DNA of 64,000 bases from Sphaerisporangium sp. TRM90804 (GTDB lineage: Bacteria; Actinomycetota; Actinomycetes; Streptosporangiales; Streptosporangiaceae): assembly GCF_029846175.1 (NCBI RefSeq), contig NZ_JARWAC010000015.1:310001-374000 (forward strand). Direction: 5' to 3'. Of this stretch, positions 34,750 through 42,390 are shown piece by piece (position 1 is the stretch's first letter; every line of letters starts with the position of its first letter). The translations under genes were made by a program, and so were the position numbers. Under the pieces are notes generated by a model. It did not search any database and was not told the origin of the DNA. It worked only from the letters and a program-made list of their open reading frames with translations.

Positions 34750-35646
34750 CTAAAGCATCGCCTTCATGGACGCGCTGGCCTGCTCGCCGAGGGTGGTGGG
34801 GGTCAGGTGCGGCTCCTCGGCGCAGATGGCGTCCCAGTTGTCGCGGATCGACTCCATGGTGAGGTCGTCGGTGCGCCACCCCGGCCCCTCGGCCACGAAC
34901 ACGCGCGACACCCGCCCCGCGCCGACGCTGAACACCTCGCCGCTGGTCTCGCAGCTCTCGTGTGCCAGGAAGGCCACCAGGGGGCTCACCCGGTCGGCGG
35001 TGAACCGCTGCTCGAACTCGGCGGGCAGCAGCGCCTCGGTCATGCGCGTCCAGGCGATCGGCGCGATGGCGTTGGCCTTGATGCCGGCGCGGGCGCCCTC
35101 GATGCCGAGCGTCTTGGTCAGACCGACCAGGCCCATCTTGGCGGTGGAGTAGTTGGCCTGGCCGAAGTTGCCGAACAGCCCGGCCGGCGAGGAGGTGTTC
35201 ACGATGCGGCCGTACCGCTGCTCCTTCATGTGGCCGAACGCGGCCCTGCTCATCAGGAAGGACCCGCGGACGTGGACGGCCAGCACGGCGTCGAACTCCT
35301 CGACCGTCATCTTGCCGAACGACTTGTCGCGCAGGATGCCCGCGTTGTTCACGAGGATGTCCAGCCGCCCGAACGTGTCCACCGCGGCACGCACCACGGC
35401 CTCGGCGCCCTCGGGCGTCGCGACGCTGTCGGCGTTGGCCAGCGCCTCGCCGCCGTTCTTGGTGATCATCTCGGCGACCTCCGCGGCCGGGCCCGTGGAG
35501 GACCCGGTGCCGTCCAGGGCCCCGCCCAGGTCGTTCACGACCACCCTGGCGCCGCGCTCGGCGAGCAGCAACGCGTGCGACCTGCCGAGACCGTGGCCGG
35601 CACCCGTGACGATCGCGACCTTCCCATCGAACCTGAGCTCCGACAC
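34750..35646 (-). CDS. SDR dehydrogenase, HSD17B4/FabG-like
   Basis: A 298-residue SDR of the multifunctional-enzyme-2 type: VAIVTGAGHGLGRSHALLLAERGARVVVNDLGG, NNAGILRDKSFGKM, and SSPAGLFGNFGQANYSTAKMGLVG with the YxxxK pair. The 50-residue C-terminal tail with FVAEGPGWR and the tail ESIRDNWDAI are typical of 3-hydroxyacyl-CoA / 17beta-hydroxysteroid dehydrogenases. GTG at 35646 follows AAGGAG by 9 bp. It could act in beta-oxidation of lipid or sterol side chains, in line with the KstR-like boxes elsewhere in the window. Confidence 0.85.
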   Translation of the reverse strand: MSELRFDGKVAIVTGAGHGLGRSHALLLAERGARVVVNDLGGALDGTGSSTGPAAEVAEMITKNGGEALANADSVATPEGAEAVVRAAVDTFGRLDILVNNAGILRDKSFGKMTVEEFDAVLAVHVRGSFLMSRAAFGHMKEQRYGRIVNTSSPAGLFGNFGQANYSTAKMGLVGLTKTLGIEGARAGIKANAIAPIAWTRMTEALLPAEFEQRFTADRVSPLVAFLAHESCETSGEVFSVGAGRVSRVFVAEGPGWRTDDLTMESIRDNWDAICAEEPHLTPTTLGEQASASMKAML

Positions 35647-35851
35647 TGCCGCCCACTCCTTCGAGGAGAACATCATTCTGGAGCTCACACGATAACCGCG
35701 CCGCCGGGGGCCGGTACAGGACGGCCGCTTGTGCGGTTTCGGATAGTGATCAGACGGGAGAAGAACTGCTATAGTTTCCACCCCGCATGGGCGTGGTCAG
35801 CGTCGACCCCCCTTCCATGGCCCCGTCCGAAACCCGGGCTGGAGGCCCAGC

Positions 35852-36910
35852 ATGCGCGCACAGCCGCCCCTCCGTGTCATCCAGTGGGCCACGGGCGCCG
35901 TCGGAAGCTATGCGTTGCGCAGCCTGATCACCCGCCCGGAGTTCCAGCTTTCCGCCGTGCTCGTCTACGACCCCGACAAGGTGGGCCTGGACGCCGGGGC
36001 GCTGGTGGGGCTCGACGAGGCGGGCGTGCTCTGCGACGACGACGTCGACCGCGTGCTCGCCGCCGAGGCCGACTGCGTGCTGCACATGCCGCTGCCCGCC
36101 GCGTACTTCGGCGGCGACTACACCAGCGACCTGGAGACCGTCTGCGCGCTGCTCTCCTCCGGCAAGAACGTGATCACCACCACCGGCTTCATCTACCCCC
36201 AGGTGTACGGGCGCGGGGTGGTCGACCGCCTGGAGACCGCCTGCCGTGAGGGCGGCACCTCCGTGTACGGCACGGGCATCAACCCGGGCTTCATGAGCGA
36301 CCTGCTGCCGCTGGCCCTGTCCGGCCTCTCCGCCCGGCTCGACCACATCTACGTGCGCGAGTGCTCCGACTTCGTCGGCCACCCGTCGCGGCAGATCGTC
36401 ATGGACCTGATCGGCTTCGGCCGCGCGCCCAAGGACTACGCCACGGCGGTGCGGCCCTTCCGCAGCGTGCAGCGGGCGCTGTTCTCCGAGAGCGTCCAGC
36501 TCGTCGCGGGCGCGCTCGGCGTCGACCTGGACGAGGTCGAGGAGAGCGACGAGTACGAGCTGGCCACCGAGGAGCTCACGATCAACGCCGGCGTCGTGCC
36601 GCCGGGCACGGTGTGCGCCTCCCGCTGGGTGTTCACCGGGCTCATCCGCGGCCGGCCCTTCATGACGGTGGAGTGCGTGTACAAGTCGGACGCCTCGCGG
36701 GTGAAGCGATGGCCCACGCCGGGCTTCGCCATCCACATGGAGGGCCGTCCGCAGATGATGATCACCATTGACGAGGTCTCCCACGGGCTGGCGGGGGCCG
36801 CCGCGCACGCGGTCAACTCCATCGCCTCGGTGTGCGCGGCGCCGCCGGGCATCCGCACCGTGCTCGACCTCCCGCTGGCCACCGGCCGGGGCGCGGTGCG
36901 CCTGGCCTGA
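35852..36910 (+). CDS. DapB-fold NAD(P)-dependent dehydrogenase
   Basis: A 352-residue oxidoreductase with an N-terminal Rossmann domain, RVIQWATGAVGSYALRSLITRPEFQLSAVLVYDPDKVG, and a dihydrodipicolinate-reductase-like C-terminal domain (TGINPGFMSDLLPLALSG, and YVRECSDFVGHPS). Homologues are labelled amine dehydrogenase or dihydrodipicolinate reductase-like, without proven substrates, and are frequent near acyl-CoA and steroid genes in actinobacteria. ATG follows GGAGG. Divergent from the SDR at 34750. Confidence 0.82.
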   Translation: MRAQPPLRVIQWATGAVGSYALRSLITRPEFQLSAVLVYDPDKVGLDAGALVGLDEAGVLCDDDVDRVLAAEADCVLHMPLPAAYFGGDYTSDLETVCALLSSGKNVITTTGFIYPQVYGRGVVDRLETACREGGTSVYGTGINPGFMSDLLPLALSGLSARLDHIYVRECSDFVGHPSRQIVMDLIGFGRAPKDYATAVRPFRSVQRALFSESVQLVAGALGVDLDEVEESDEYELATEELTINAGVVPPGTVCASRWVFTGLIRGRPFMTVECVYKSDASRVKRWPTPGFAIHMEGRPQMMITIDEVSHGLAGAAAHAVNSIASVCAAPPGIRTVLDLPLATGRGAVRLA

Positions 36911-36926
36911 GCCGCGCGGGGCGGGC

Positions 36927-37035
36927 CCGGGACGAGCGCGCGTCCGGGACGAGCGCGCGTCCGGGACGACCGCTTATACGGGACGATCACGCGTCCGGGA
37001 CGATCGCGTCTCCGGATGATCACACGTCCGGGGCG
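36927..37035. repeat. 17-bp degenerate tandem repeat, about 6.5 copies
   Basis: Units begin at 36927, 36944, 36961, 36978, 36995 and 37012 (the last is 16 bp), then a partial unit. The first two are identical, CCGGGACGAGCGCGCGT; later ones keep CSGGACGA and drift. It fills the gap between two convergent genes. Confidence 0.85.
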
Positions 37036-37047
37036 CCGCCGGCGGTG

Positions 37048-37650
37048 TCAGGACACGCGGGCGGTGATCTCCTCCACCTGGGCGCGCTGGGCCGCGGCGG
37101 CCGTGCGCGCCAGGTCCACGGTGGCGCGGTCCTTGCCCTCGGCCTCGGCCTTGTCGGCGAGCAGCACGCCGTAGTGCGCGTGCCGGGCCAGCGTGGTGAG
37201 CCACAGCCGGTCGAAGCCGGGGCCCGACTCGCGCTCCAGCAGCAGCAACTGCGCCGGGGACAGCATGCCGGGCATCTCGTGCTTGGGCGGGTTCTTCGGG
37301 TCGGGCACCGGGAACTCCCACGCCCTCAGCCGCCCGGCCAGCACCTCGGCCTTGGCCGGCTCCTCGGCGAGGATCCTCGCCGCGAGGCTCTTGACGTACG
37401 CGTCCCGGCCGCGCCCGCCGGCCAGCCGCGCCAACGCGGCCGACTGCCGGTAGTGCAGCATCATCTCCCGCGCGAACAGGACGTCGGTGAGGTTGTAGGG
37501 GATGTCGGCCTCGCTGATGCCGTACCCGGCGCCGGACACCGCCATCGGCGCGTTCGCCGCCCGGCCGGGCACGGAGGCGCACCCCGCCGCGGTGAGCAGC
37601 GCGAGCAGCGCGCCCAGGACGGCCGCCGGGATGCTGAAACCCTTGCCCAT
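37048..37650 (-). CDS. DUF305-like secreted lipoprotein
   Basis: A 200-residue protein with a signal peptide and lipobox LTAAGC (Cys near 24). The body follows the DUF305 ferritin-like four-helix pattern: DVLFAREMMLHYRQSAALARLAGG, then MPGMLSPAQLLLLERESGPGFDRLWLTTLARHAHYGVLLADKA. The usual His-His of the first helix (MIxHHxxA) is His-Tyr here, and the second is HAHYG. DUF305 proteins are often linked to metal handling; the altered residues make that uncertain. Confidence 0.8.
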   Translation of the reverse strand: MGKGFSIPAAVLGALLALLTAAGCASVPGRAANAPMAVSGAGYGISEADIPYNLTDVLFAREMMLHYRQSAALARLAGGRGRDAYVKSLAARILAEEPAKAEVLAGRLRAWEFPVPDPKNPPKHEMPGMLSPAQLLLLERESGPGFDRLWLTTLARHAHYGVLLADKAEAEGKDRATVDLARTAAAAQRAQVEEITARVS

Positions 37651-37798
37651 CGGCGTCCTCGTCCCCTCGGCGGCGTCCTCGCGCGGGCCCGCCCGGGCCC
37701 GCCCCTTCGCCGGGGGATACGCGCGCCGGGCCCGCGGCGTTCACCGTCGCGCCCGATCGGCCCGTGGCGGCCCGGACGCCGGGCAGTCGCGGGGGCGG

Positions 37799-38305
37799 TC
37801 AGGGGTGCGGCGTGAACCGGCCGAAGCGGCCCTGGTGGTAGAGCAGGGGGCGTCCGGCGGTGCCGATCAGCGTGCCGGTGACCAGCCCGACCACCAGGAT
37901 GTGGTCGCCGATCTCGATCGTCGCGTGCGGGGCGCAGAGCAGGTGGGCGCAGACGCCGTCGAGCAGCGGGACGCCGTCGGCCCCGGGCGTCCACCGGGTC
38001 GGCGCGGCGAACCGGTCGACGCCCTTGCGGGCGAACCGGGCCGCGACGTCGGCCTGGTCGCCGGCCAGGACGTTGACCGCGAAGCCGTCGGCCTGGCGCA
38101 GCCTCGGCCACGTCGTGGAGGCCTGGTCGACATAGAACGACACCAGCGGCGGGGCGAGGCTGACCGACGAGAAGGAGGTCGCGGTCAGGCCGACCGGCAC
38201 CCCCTGGGAACCGGCGGTCACCACGACGACGCCCGCCGCGTGATGGGCCAGCGCGCGCCGGAACCGGTCGCCGTCCACCGCCCTCTCGGGAAGCGTCTCG
38301 GTCAT
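37799..38305 (-). CDS. Flavin reductase family protein
   Basis: A 168-residue FMN-binding split-barrel protein: DGDRFRRALAHHAAGVVVVTAGSQGVPVGLTATSFSSVSLAPPLVSFYVDQASTTWPRLR, then FAVNVLAGDQADVAARFA and the GDHILVVGLV strand. Such proteins give reduced flavin to two-component monooxygenases. ATG at 38305 overlaps the stop of the upstream reductase gene by 4 bp. No partner oxygenase is next to it. Confidence 0.88.
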   Translation of the reverse strand: MTETLPERAVDGDRFRRALAHHAAGVVVVTAGSQGVPVGLTATSFSSVSLAPPLVSFYVDQASTTWPRLRQADGFAVNVLAGDQADVAARFARKGVDRFAAPTRWTPGADGVPLLDGVCAHLLCAPHATIEIGDHILVVGLVTGTLIGTAGRPLLYHQGRFGRFTPHP

Positions 38306-38817
38306 GCGCTCACCCCTTCCGTAAGCGCGATCTGAGGCGACACCCGATCCGCCCACGGGCCGAGCACCTCCTCCAGCGAGGCGATCTCGGACTCCAGCAG
38401 CGCCAGGCCGGGCGTCGGCACCGTGGCGCCCAGCTCGACCAGCAGGGGCCGCAGGTGGGTCTCGACCGCCAGGGCGTGCCGGGGGTCGCCCATCACCAGG
38501 AGGGGCAGGGCCGTCGTGCCGGCGAGCGCCTGGGTGGGGAGCCGGTCGAGGAAGACCTTGAGCAGGCCGGTGTAGGTGCCCTTGTACGTCGGGCTCGCGA
38601 CGAGCAGGACGCGCGCGCGTCCCACCAGTTCGAGGGCCCTGCCGGCCTCGGCCGGCGGCGGGGAGGCCAGCAACCCGGGCGCGAGGCCGGCGAGGTCCAC
38701 GACCTCGCGCTCCCCCGTGTATCCGATGCGCCCGGCCACCAGGTCCGTGGCGCGTTCGGCCGCCGTCCTGGTGCGCGAGCCCGGGCGGGGGTTGGCGACC
38801 AACGTCACGAAGCTCAT
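38302..38817 (-). CDS. NADPH-dependent FMN reductase (SsuE/MsuE-like)
   Basis: A 171-residue flavodoxin-fold reductase: LVANPRPGSRTRTAAERATDLVAG is the phosphate loop, and VASPTYKGTYTGLLKVFLDRLP the flavin-binding segment diagnostic of SsuE/MsuE. It supplies FMNH2, typically for sulfonate monooxygenases. Cotranscribed with a second flavin reductase from a near-consensus promoter at 38931-38959. No sulfonate monooxygenase is in the window. Confidence 0.88.
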   Translation of the reverse strand: MSFVTLVANPRPGSRTRTAAERATDLVAGRIGYTGEREVVDLAGLAPGLLASPPPAEAGRALELVGRARVLLVASPTYKGTYTGLLKVFLDRLPTQALAGTTALPLLVMGDPRHALAVETHLRPLLVELGATVPTPGLALLESEIASLEEVLGPWADRVSPQIALTEGVSA

Positions 38818-38930
38818 CTGCCGCTCACCATTCGTCCTCTCCGTTCCCGTGAGGCGCCGCCGCCGCCGGTCGGAGCGAGGTCGCTCGGCGGTGCCGACGC
38901 CCGGTGGGGGTGACCCGGTCGATGTCCTCG

Positions 38931-38959
38931 ACGCTACGGAGGCCCGTCCGTAATGTCAA
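38931..38959 (-). promoter_or_regulatory. Near-consensus promoter of the flavin reductase pair
   Basis: On the minus strand TTGACA (38959-38954), 17 bp, TAGCGT (38936-38931). The best sigma-70-type match in the window; about 113 bp upstream of the SsuE-like start. Confidence 0.65.
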
Positions 38960-38974
38960 TATTTCCTACCCGGA

Positions 38975-40084
38975 TTACATGGAATGTCCCGAGTGCCACA
39001 GATCCGGCTCGCCGGGCACGTGACGGACCCGGTCACGGGCCTTCAGGTAGACCAGGTGGGCCAGGGTCTCGTTCGAGGCCGCCCGCCGCATGAACGCCGG
39101 GATCTCCTCCCACGGCCGCGACCAAGTAAGCCTCGTGGCGACGTCCCAGCACGCGACGCCGTCCGCGGCGCGCACCACCGCCTCGATCTCCGCCAGGCGC
39201 TCCGCGTGGTGCGCCATGACGTAGTCGACGCGGTCGGCGAGCTCCAGGAAGCGGTACTCGTGCGCGGGCAGCACCTCGTCGACCTCCAGGTCGCGGACGG
39301 CCGCCAGGGCGTCCAGGTAGTCGGCCAGCGGGTTCGGCGCCGACTGGGGGTGCACGGCGACGATCGGCGTGATCCTCGCCAGCACGTGGTCGCCGGAGAA
39401 CAGCACCCGCCGCGAGGGGGAGACGAAGCACAGGTGCCCGGGCGAGTGGCCGGGCGTCCAGATCGCGCGAAGGTCCCAGCCCGGCAGGCCGAGGGAGGCG
39501 CCGTCCTCGATCAGCCGGTCGGGCGCGGCCATCGTCACGTAGTGGCGGATCATCATGGAGGCCGTGCTCAGCTCGTCGAGCTGCAGCGGCGGCGCGCCCG
39601 AGCGCAGCAGCATCGCGCGCTCCCGCGCGACCAGCGTGTCGATCGCCGAGTCGTCGTAGCGCTCGCGCAGCAGGCCGGCGTCCGCCGGGTGCAGGCCGAT
39701 CCAGGCGTCCGACGCCTCGCGGACCCGTCCGGCCAGCCCGTAGTGGTCGGGGTGGATGTGGGTCACCAGCACCGCCCGCACGTCGGCCATCGTGTACCCG
39801 GCCACCCCCAGCCCCGCGTCCAGCGCCGCGTACGCCTCGTCGGTGTTCCAGCCCGCGTCCACGATGGCCACGCCGTCCGGCAGCTCCAGCGCGTACACCA
39901 GCACGTACCTCAGCGGGTTGATCGGGATCGGCACCGGTATGGACCACAGCCCCGGGCGCACCCGCTCGACCTCGGGCAGCGTCCCGCCGTGCCACGCCGC
40001 CCGCTGCTCCTCGTTGGCCGGCGTCACCCTGCGTCCCGCCTTCGCCGTCGCGCTCACGGCCGGTCTCGCCACCTGGTCGGTCAT
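38975..40084 (-). CDS. Metallo-beta-lactamase-fold hydrolase
   Basis: A 369-residue MBL-fold enzyme. The zinc motif is THIHPDHYG (H109-x-H111-x-D113-H114), followed by the later ligands in TPGHSPGHLCF and LFSGDHVL and the C-terminal LPAHEYRF. A 35-residue N-terminal tail and a helical C-terminal domain suggest the glyoxalase-II/thioesterase-like branch. ATG at 40084 follows GAAGGGAG by 5 bp. Substrate unknown; it stands alone. Confidence 0.87.
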   Translation of the reverse strand: MTDQVARPAVSATAKAGRRVTPANEEQRAAWHGGTLPEVERVRPGLWSIPVPIPINPLRYVLVYALELPDGVAIVDAGWNTDEAYAALDAGLGVAGYTMADVRAVLVTHIHPDHYGLAGRVREASDAWIGLHPADAGLLRERYDDSAIDTLVARERAMLLRSGAPPLQLDELSTASMMIRHYVTMAAPDRLIEDGASLGLPGWDLRAIWTPGHSPGHLCFVSPSRRVLFSGDHVLARITPIVAVHPQSAPNPLADYLDALAAVRDLEVDEVLPAHEYRFLELADRVDYVMAHHAERLAEIEAVVRAADGVACWDVATRLTWSRPWEEIPAFMRRAASNETLAHLVYLKARDRVRHVPGEPDLWHSGHSM

Positions 40085-40140
40085 CCCCGCTCCCTTCGGC
40101 ATGGACGCAACCGATTGTGCACCGCTCACCGAATGTTGTT

Positions 40141-41541
40141 CTACTCGGGGTGGGTCCGGCGCGGAAGCCGCAGGAACAGCGCCGAGGACAGCGCGATGAC
40201 GCCGGCGACCACCCACCAGGCCGGGGCCGGGCCCGCGCGGGTCGCCAGCCAGCCCAGGCCGAGCGCGGCCGCCATGGCGCCGAACTGGAGCTGGAGCGAG
40301 TCGACCGACATCAGCGTCGCCCGCCGTGCGGCGTCCACGCGCCCGTGCATCATCTCGGCGCGCAGCACGCCCGTCACGGCCAGCCCGGCGAACATCAGCG
40401 TGTACGACGCCGCCGCGGCCGCGATGCCCGCGAGCCCCGTCAAAGCCGAGGAGCCGGCGAGCGCGCCGAACGCCAGCGCGGTGACCAGCACGCCCGCCAC
40501 GGCGGCCCGGGTCGAGCTTCGCAGCAGCCGAGCGGCCCCGGGGGCCAGCCAGCTACCGAGAGCACTGGCGGCGAACCCGGCGGCTGCGACCACGGCATAA
40601 GCCGAGCTGCCCGACTCCGCCTCTCCGGTGAGTGCGGCGAGCCTTCCCGGAGTGAGCATCTCGATCGCGCTGAGCCCGGCGCCCAGCGGCAGGGCGATCA
40701 GCAGCAGCCGGCCGAGGGCCGCGTCCCGCAGGCCGAGCCGCAGGCCGGTCCCGATGGTGACCGGCACGTCGCGCAGCACCTCGCGGGCCGAGGGGCGGGG
40801 GCGGGGCGGCTCGGGCATCGCCACCAGCACCACGACGAACAGCACCGCGCCGGCGGCCGCGCCCGCGACCACCGGGGCCGCCAGGCCGCCGGGCGCGACC
40901 AGCGGCAGGAACCCGCCGGCCAGCACCGCCGCGGACAGCGAGAACGAGCCCGCGGCCTCCCCTCTGGACAGGCCGGGCTTGAGGTCGGCGCCGGGCCCCT
41001 CGGCCGCGTGCAGCGTGTCGACGTACCAGGCCTGGGCGGGCCCGCTGGACAGGGCCCTCGCCACGCCCTTCAGGACCGCCGAGACGACGAACGGCCACAT
41101 GGAGGTCGCGACGGCCATCAGGCCGAGGGCGGCCACGGTCACCAGGCCCGAGATCGCGAGCACCGCCCGCCGCCCGACCACGTCGGCGAGGCCGCCCGTC
41201 GGCAGCTCCAGCACCACGACGACGGTCGAGAAGACGGCGATCACCACGCCGACCTGCGCCAGGCTGAGCCCGCGCGAGGTCATGAGCAGCACCATCGGCG
41301 CCATCATCAGCCCCGGCGGCAGCCACGTCAGCGCGCTGATCAGCGCGTACCGCCGCCGCGCGGCGGCGGCCGAGAGCAGGTGCCGGCCGTGCCCCGGTGG
41401 GCCGGCGTGCCCGCCGGACGGCCGGCCCGGGTGGACTCCGGCGGTCGCGGGCCCTCCGCCGGAGGGCTTCGTGCCCGGCACGGGCCGATCGGAGGGCTGG
41501 GAGGGATCCGCCGGCGCGGACGGCCCGGTGTGGGCGGTCAT
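40141..41541 (-). CDS. MFS transporter
   Basis: A 466-residue major-facilitator protein with about 12 hydrophobic segments after a 60-residue Pro/Gly-rich cytoplasmic tail. LELPTGGLADVVGRRAVLAISG is the conserved loop between helices 2 and 3. LPRRTHPE is the C-terminal tail. ATG overlaps the ArsR stop (ATGA), so the two are a regulator-efflux pair; export of a drug or metabolite is likely. Confidence 0.87.
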   Translation of the reverse strand: MTAHTGPSAPADPSQPSDRPVPGTKPSGGGPATAGVHPGRPSGGHAGPPGHGRHLLSAAAARRRYALISALTWLPPGLMMAPMVLLMTSRGLSLAQVGVVIAVFSTVVVVLELPTGGLADVVGRRAVLAISGLVTVAALGLMAVATSMWPFVVSAVLKGVARALSSGPAQAWYVDTLHAAEGPGADLKPGLSRGEAAGSFSLSAAVLAGGFLPLVAPGGLAAPVVAGAAAGAVLFVVVLVAMPEPPRPRPSAREVLRDVPVTIGTGLRLGLRDAALGRLLLIALPLGAGLSAIEMLTPGRLAALTGEAESGSSAYAVVAAAGFAASALGSWLAPGAARLLRSSTRAAVAGVLVTALAFGALAGSSALTGLAGIAAAAASYTLMFAGLAVTGVLRAEMMHGRVDAARRATLMSVDSLQLQFGAMAAALGLGWLATRAGPAPAWWVVAGVIALSSALFLRLPRRTHPE

Positions 41542-42110
41542 GCGGTGTACCCCCTCGTCGGGAAGGCGGCGAGATGGATCGCGACCCGCTCGGTGCCGGG
41601 CAGGCCCTCGTCGGCGGCCTCCAGCTCGCGCACCAGGTCGAAGACGCGGTCGAACAGCAGGGAGAGCGAGGCGGGGGTGAGGCGCCCGATGTCGTCGGAC
41701 ATGCCGCCCGCCTCCCTCCACTCCGGCCCCCATGCCTCCCGCTCGCGCTCGAACCGCTCGCGGTCGCGCGTCAGCACCTCGAACTGGCGCTCGCGCATGA
41801 ACCCGGCCGCCTCCCGCCCCTCCGGGCTGGCGCCGAGCTCCGACTCGCTCCACGCGGTGTAGCGGTGGACCGCGCGCCAGCGGCGCTCGCGGGCGTCGCG
41901 CGGCTCAGGATCGGGCTCGACGAAGCCGTACCTGGCGAGTTGGCGCAGGTGGTAGCTGGTGGAGCCGGAGCTCTCTCCGAACCTGGCCGCCAGTTCGGTC
42001 GCGGTGGCGGGCCCGTCCATGCGCAGCGAGCCGAGCAGACGCACCCGCAGGGGGTGGGCCACGGCTTTGAGTGCCTGAGGGTCCTTCAGGCGGTAGACGT
42101 CGTCGCTCAT
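41538..42110 (-). CDS. ArsR-family winged-helix regulator
   Basis: A 190-residue regulator: LKDPQALKAVAHPLRVRLLGSLRMDGPATATELAARFGESSGSTSYHLRQLARYGFVEPD is an ArsR/HTH_20 winged helix. The C-terminal half is an arginine/glutamate-rich helix likely to dimerise. No metal-binding Cys cluster is present, so it is not a classic arsenic sensor. The ATG at 42110 lies 4 bp from an operator with 18-bp arms. It controls itself and the MFS gene coupled to it. Confidence 0.9.
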   Translation of the reverse strand: MSDDVYRLKDPQALKAVAHPLRVRLLGSLRMDGPATATELAARFGESSGSTSYHLRQLARYGFVEPDPEPRDARERRWRAVHRYTAWSESELGASPEGREAAGFMRERQFEVLTRDRERFEREREAWGPEWREAGGMSDDIGRLTPASLSLLFDRVFDLVRELEAADEGLPGTERVAIHLAAFPTRGYTA

Positions 42111-42114
42111 ATGG

Positions 42115-42156
42115 CAAAGGTAGCTTTGCAAAGTTGCTTTTGCAAAGCTACCTTTG
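42115..42156. promoter_or_regulatory. Operator with perfect 18-bp arms upstream of arsR-type gene
   Basis: Arms 42115-42132 and 42139-42156 are exact reverse complements with a 6-bp spacer. Each arm ends in the 8-bp palindrome TTTGCAAA (42125, 42139). Its A+T content stands out from the surroundings. Probable autoregulatory site, or two adjacent dimers. Confidence 0.85.
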
Positions 42157-42329
42157 GAATATCCGCGAGCTGAAACTTTCATCTCCCGGGCGCCCGTCCC
42201 CGGCCCGCACGACGCACCCACGGGCCATGGCGCGCCCATGCGCCTCCGGCGGCGCGGCGGGACGACGGCCGGCATTGACGGCCCCCTGACCCGTTGGAAC
42301 CATGCGGAAACCGTCGCTTCCGGCGGATT

Positions 42330-42343
42330 TGGGAGCGCTCCCA
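42330..42343. promoter_or_regulatory. CelR/CebR operator
   Basis: TGGGAGCGCTCCCA is a perfect 14-bp palindrome identical to the CelR site described for cellulase genes in Thermobifida and Streptomyces (LacI-family repressor released by cellobiose). It is 48 bp upstream of the cellulase start. Confidence 0.9.
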
Positions 42344-42390
42344 CTCACCCGGGCTCCCGCTGGCGCAGCATCGCACCCTTGAGGAATCGC

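Noticed and set aside
40123-40136. Possible fourth KstR box before the MFS gene (GTTCTA half-site)
   Set aside because: The left half reads ATG rather than AAC at the required position, so the palindrome is broken.
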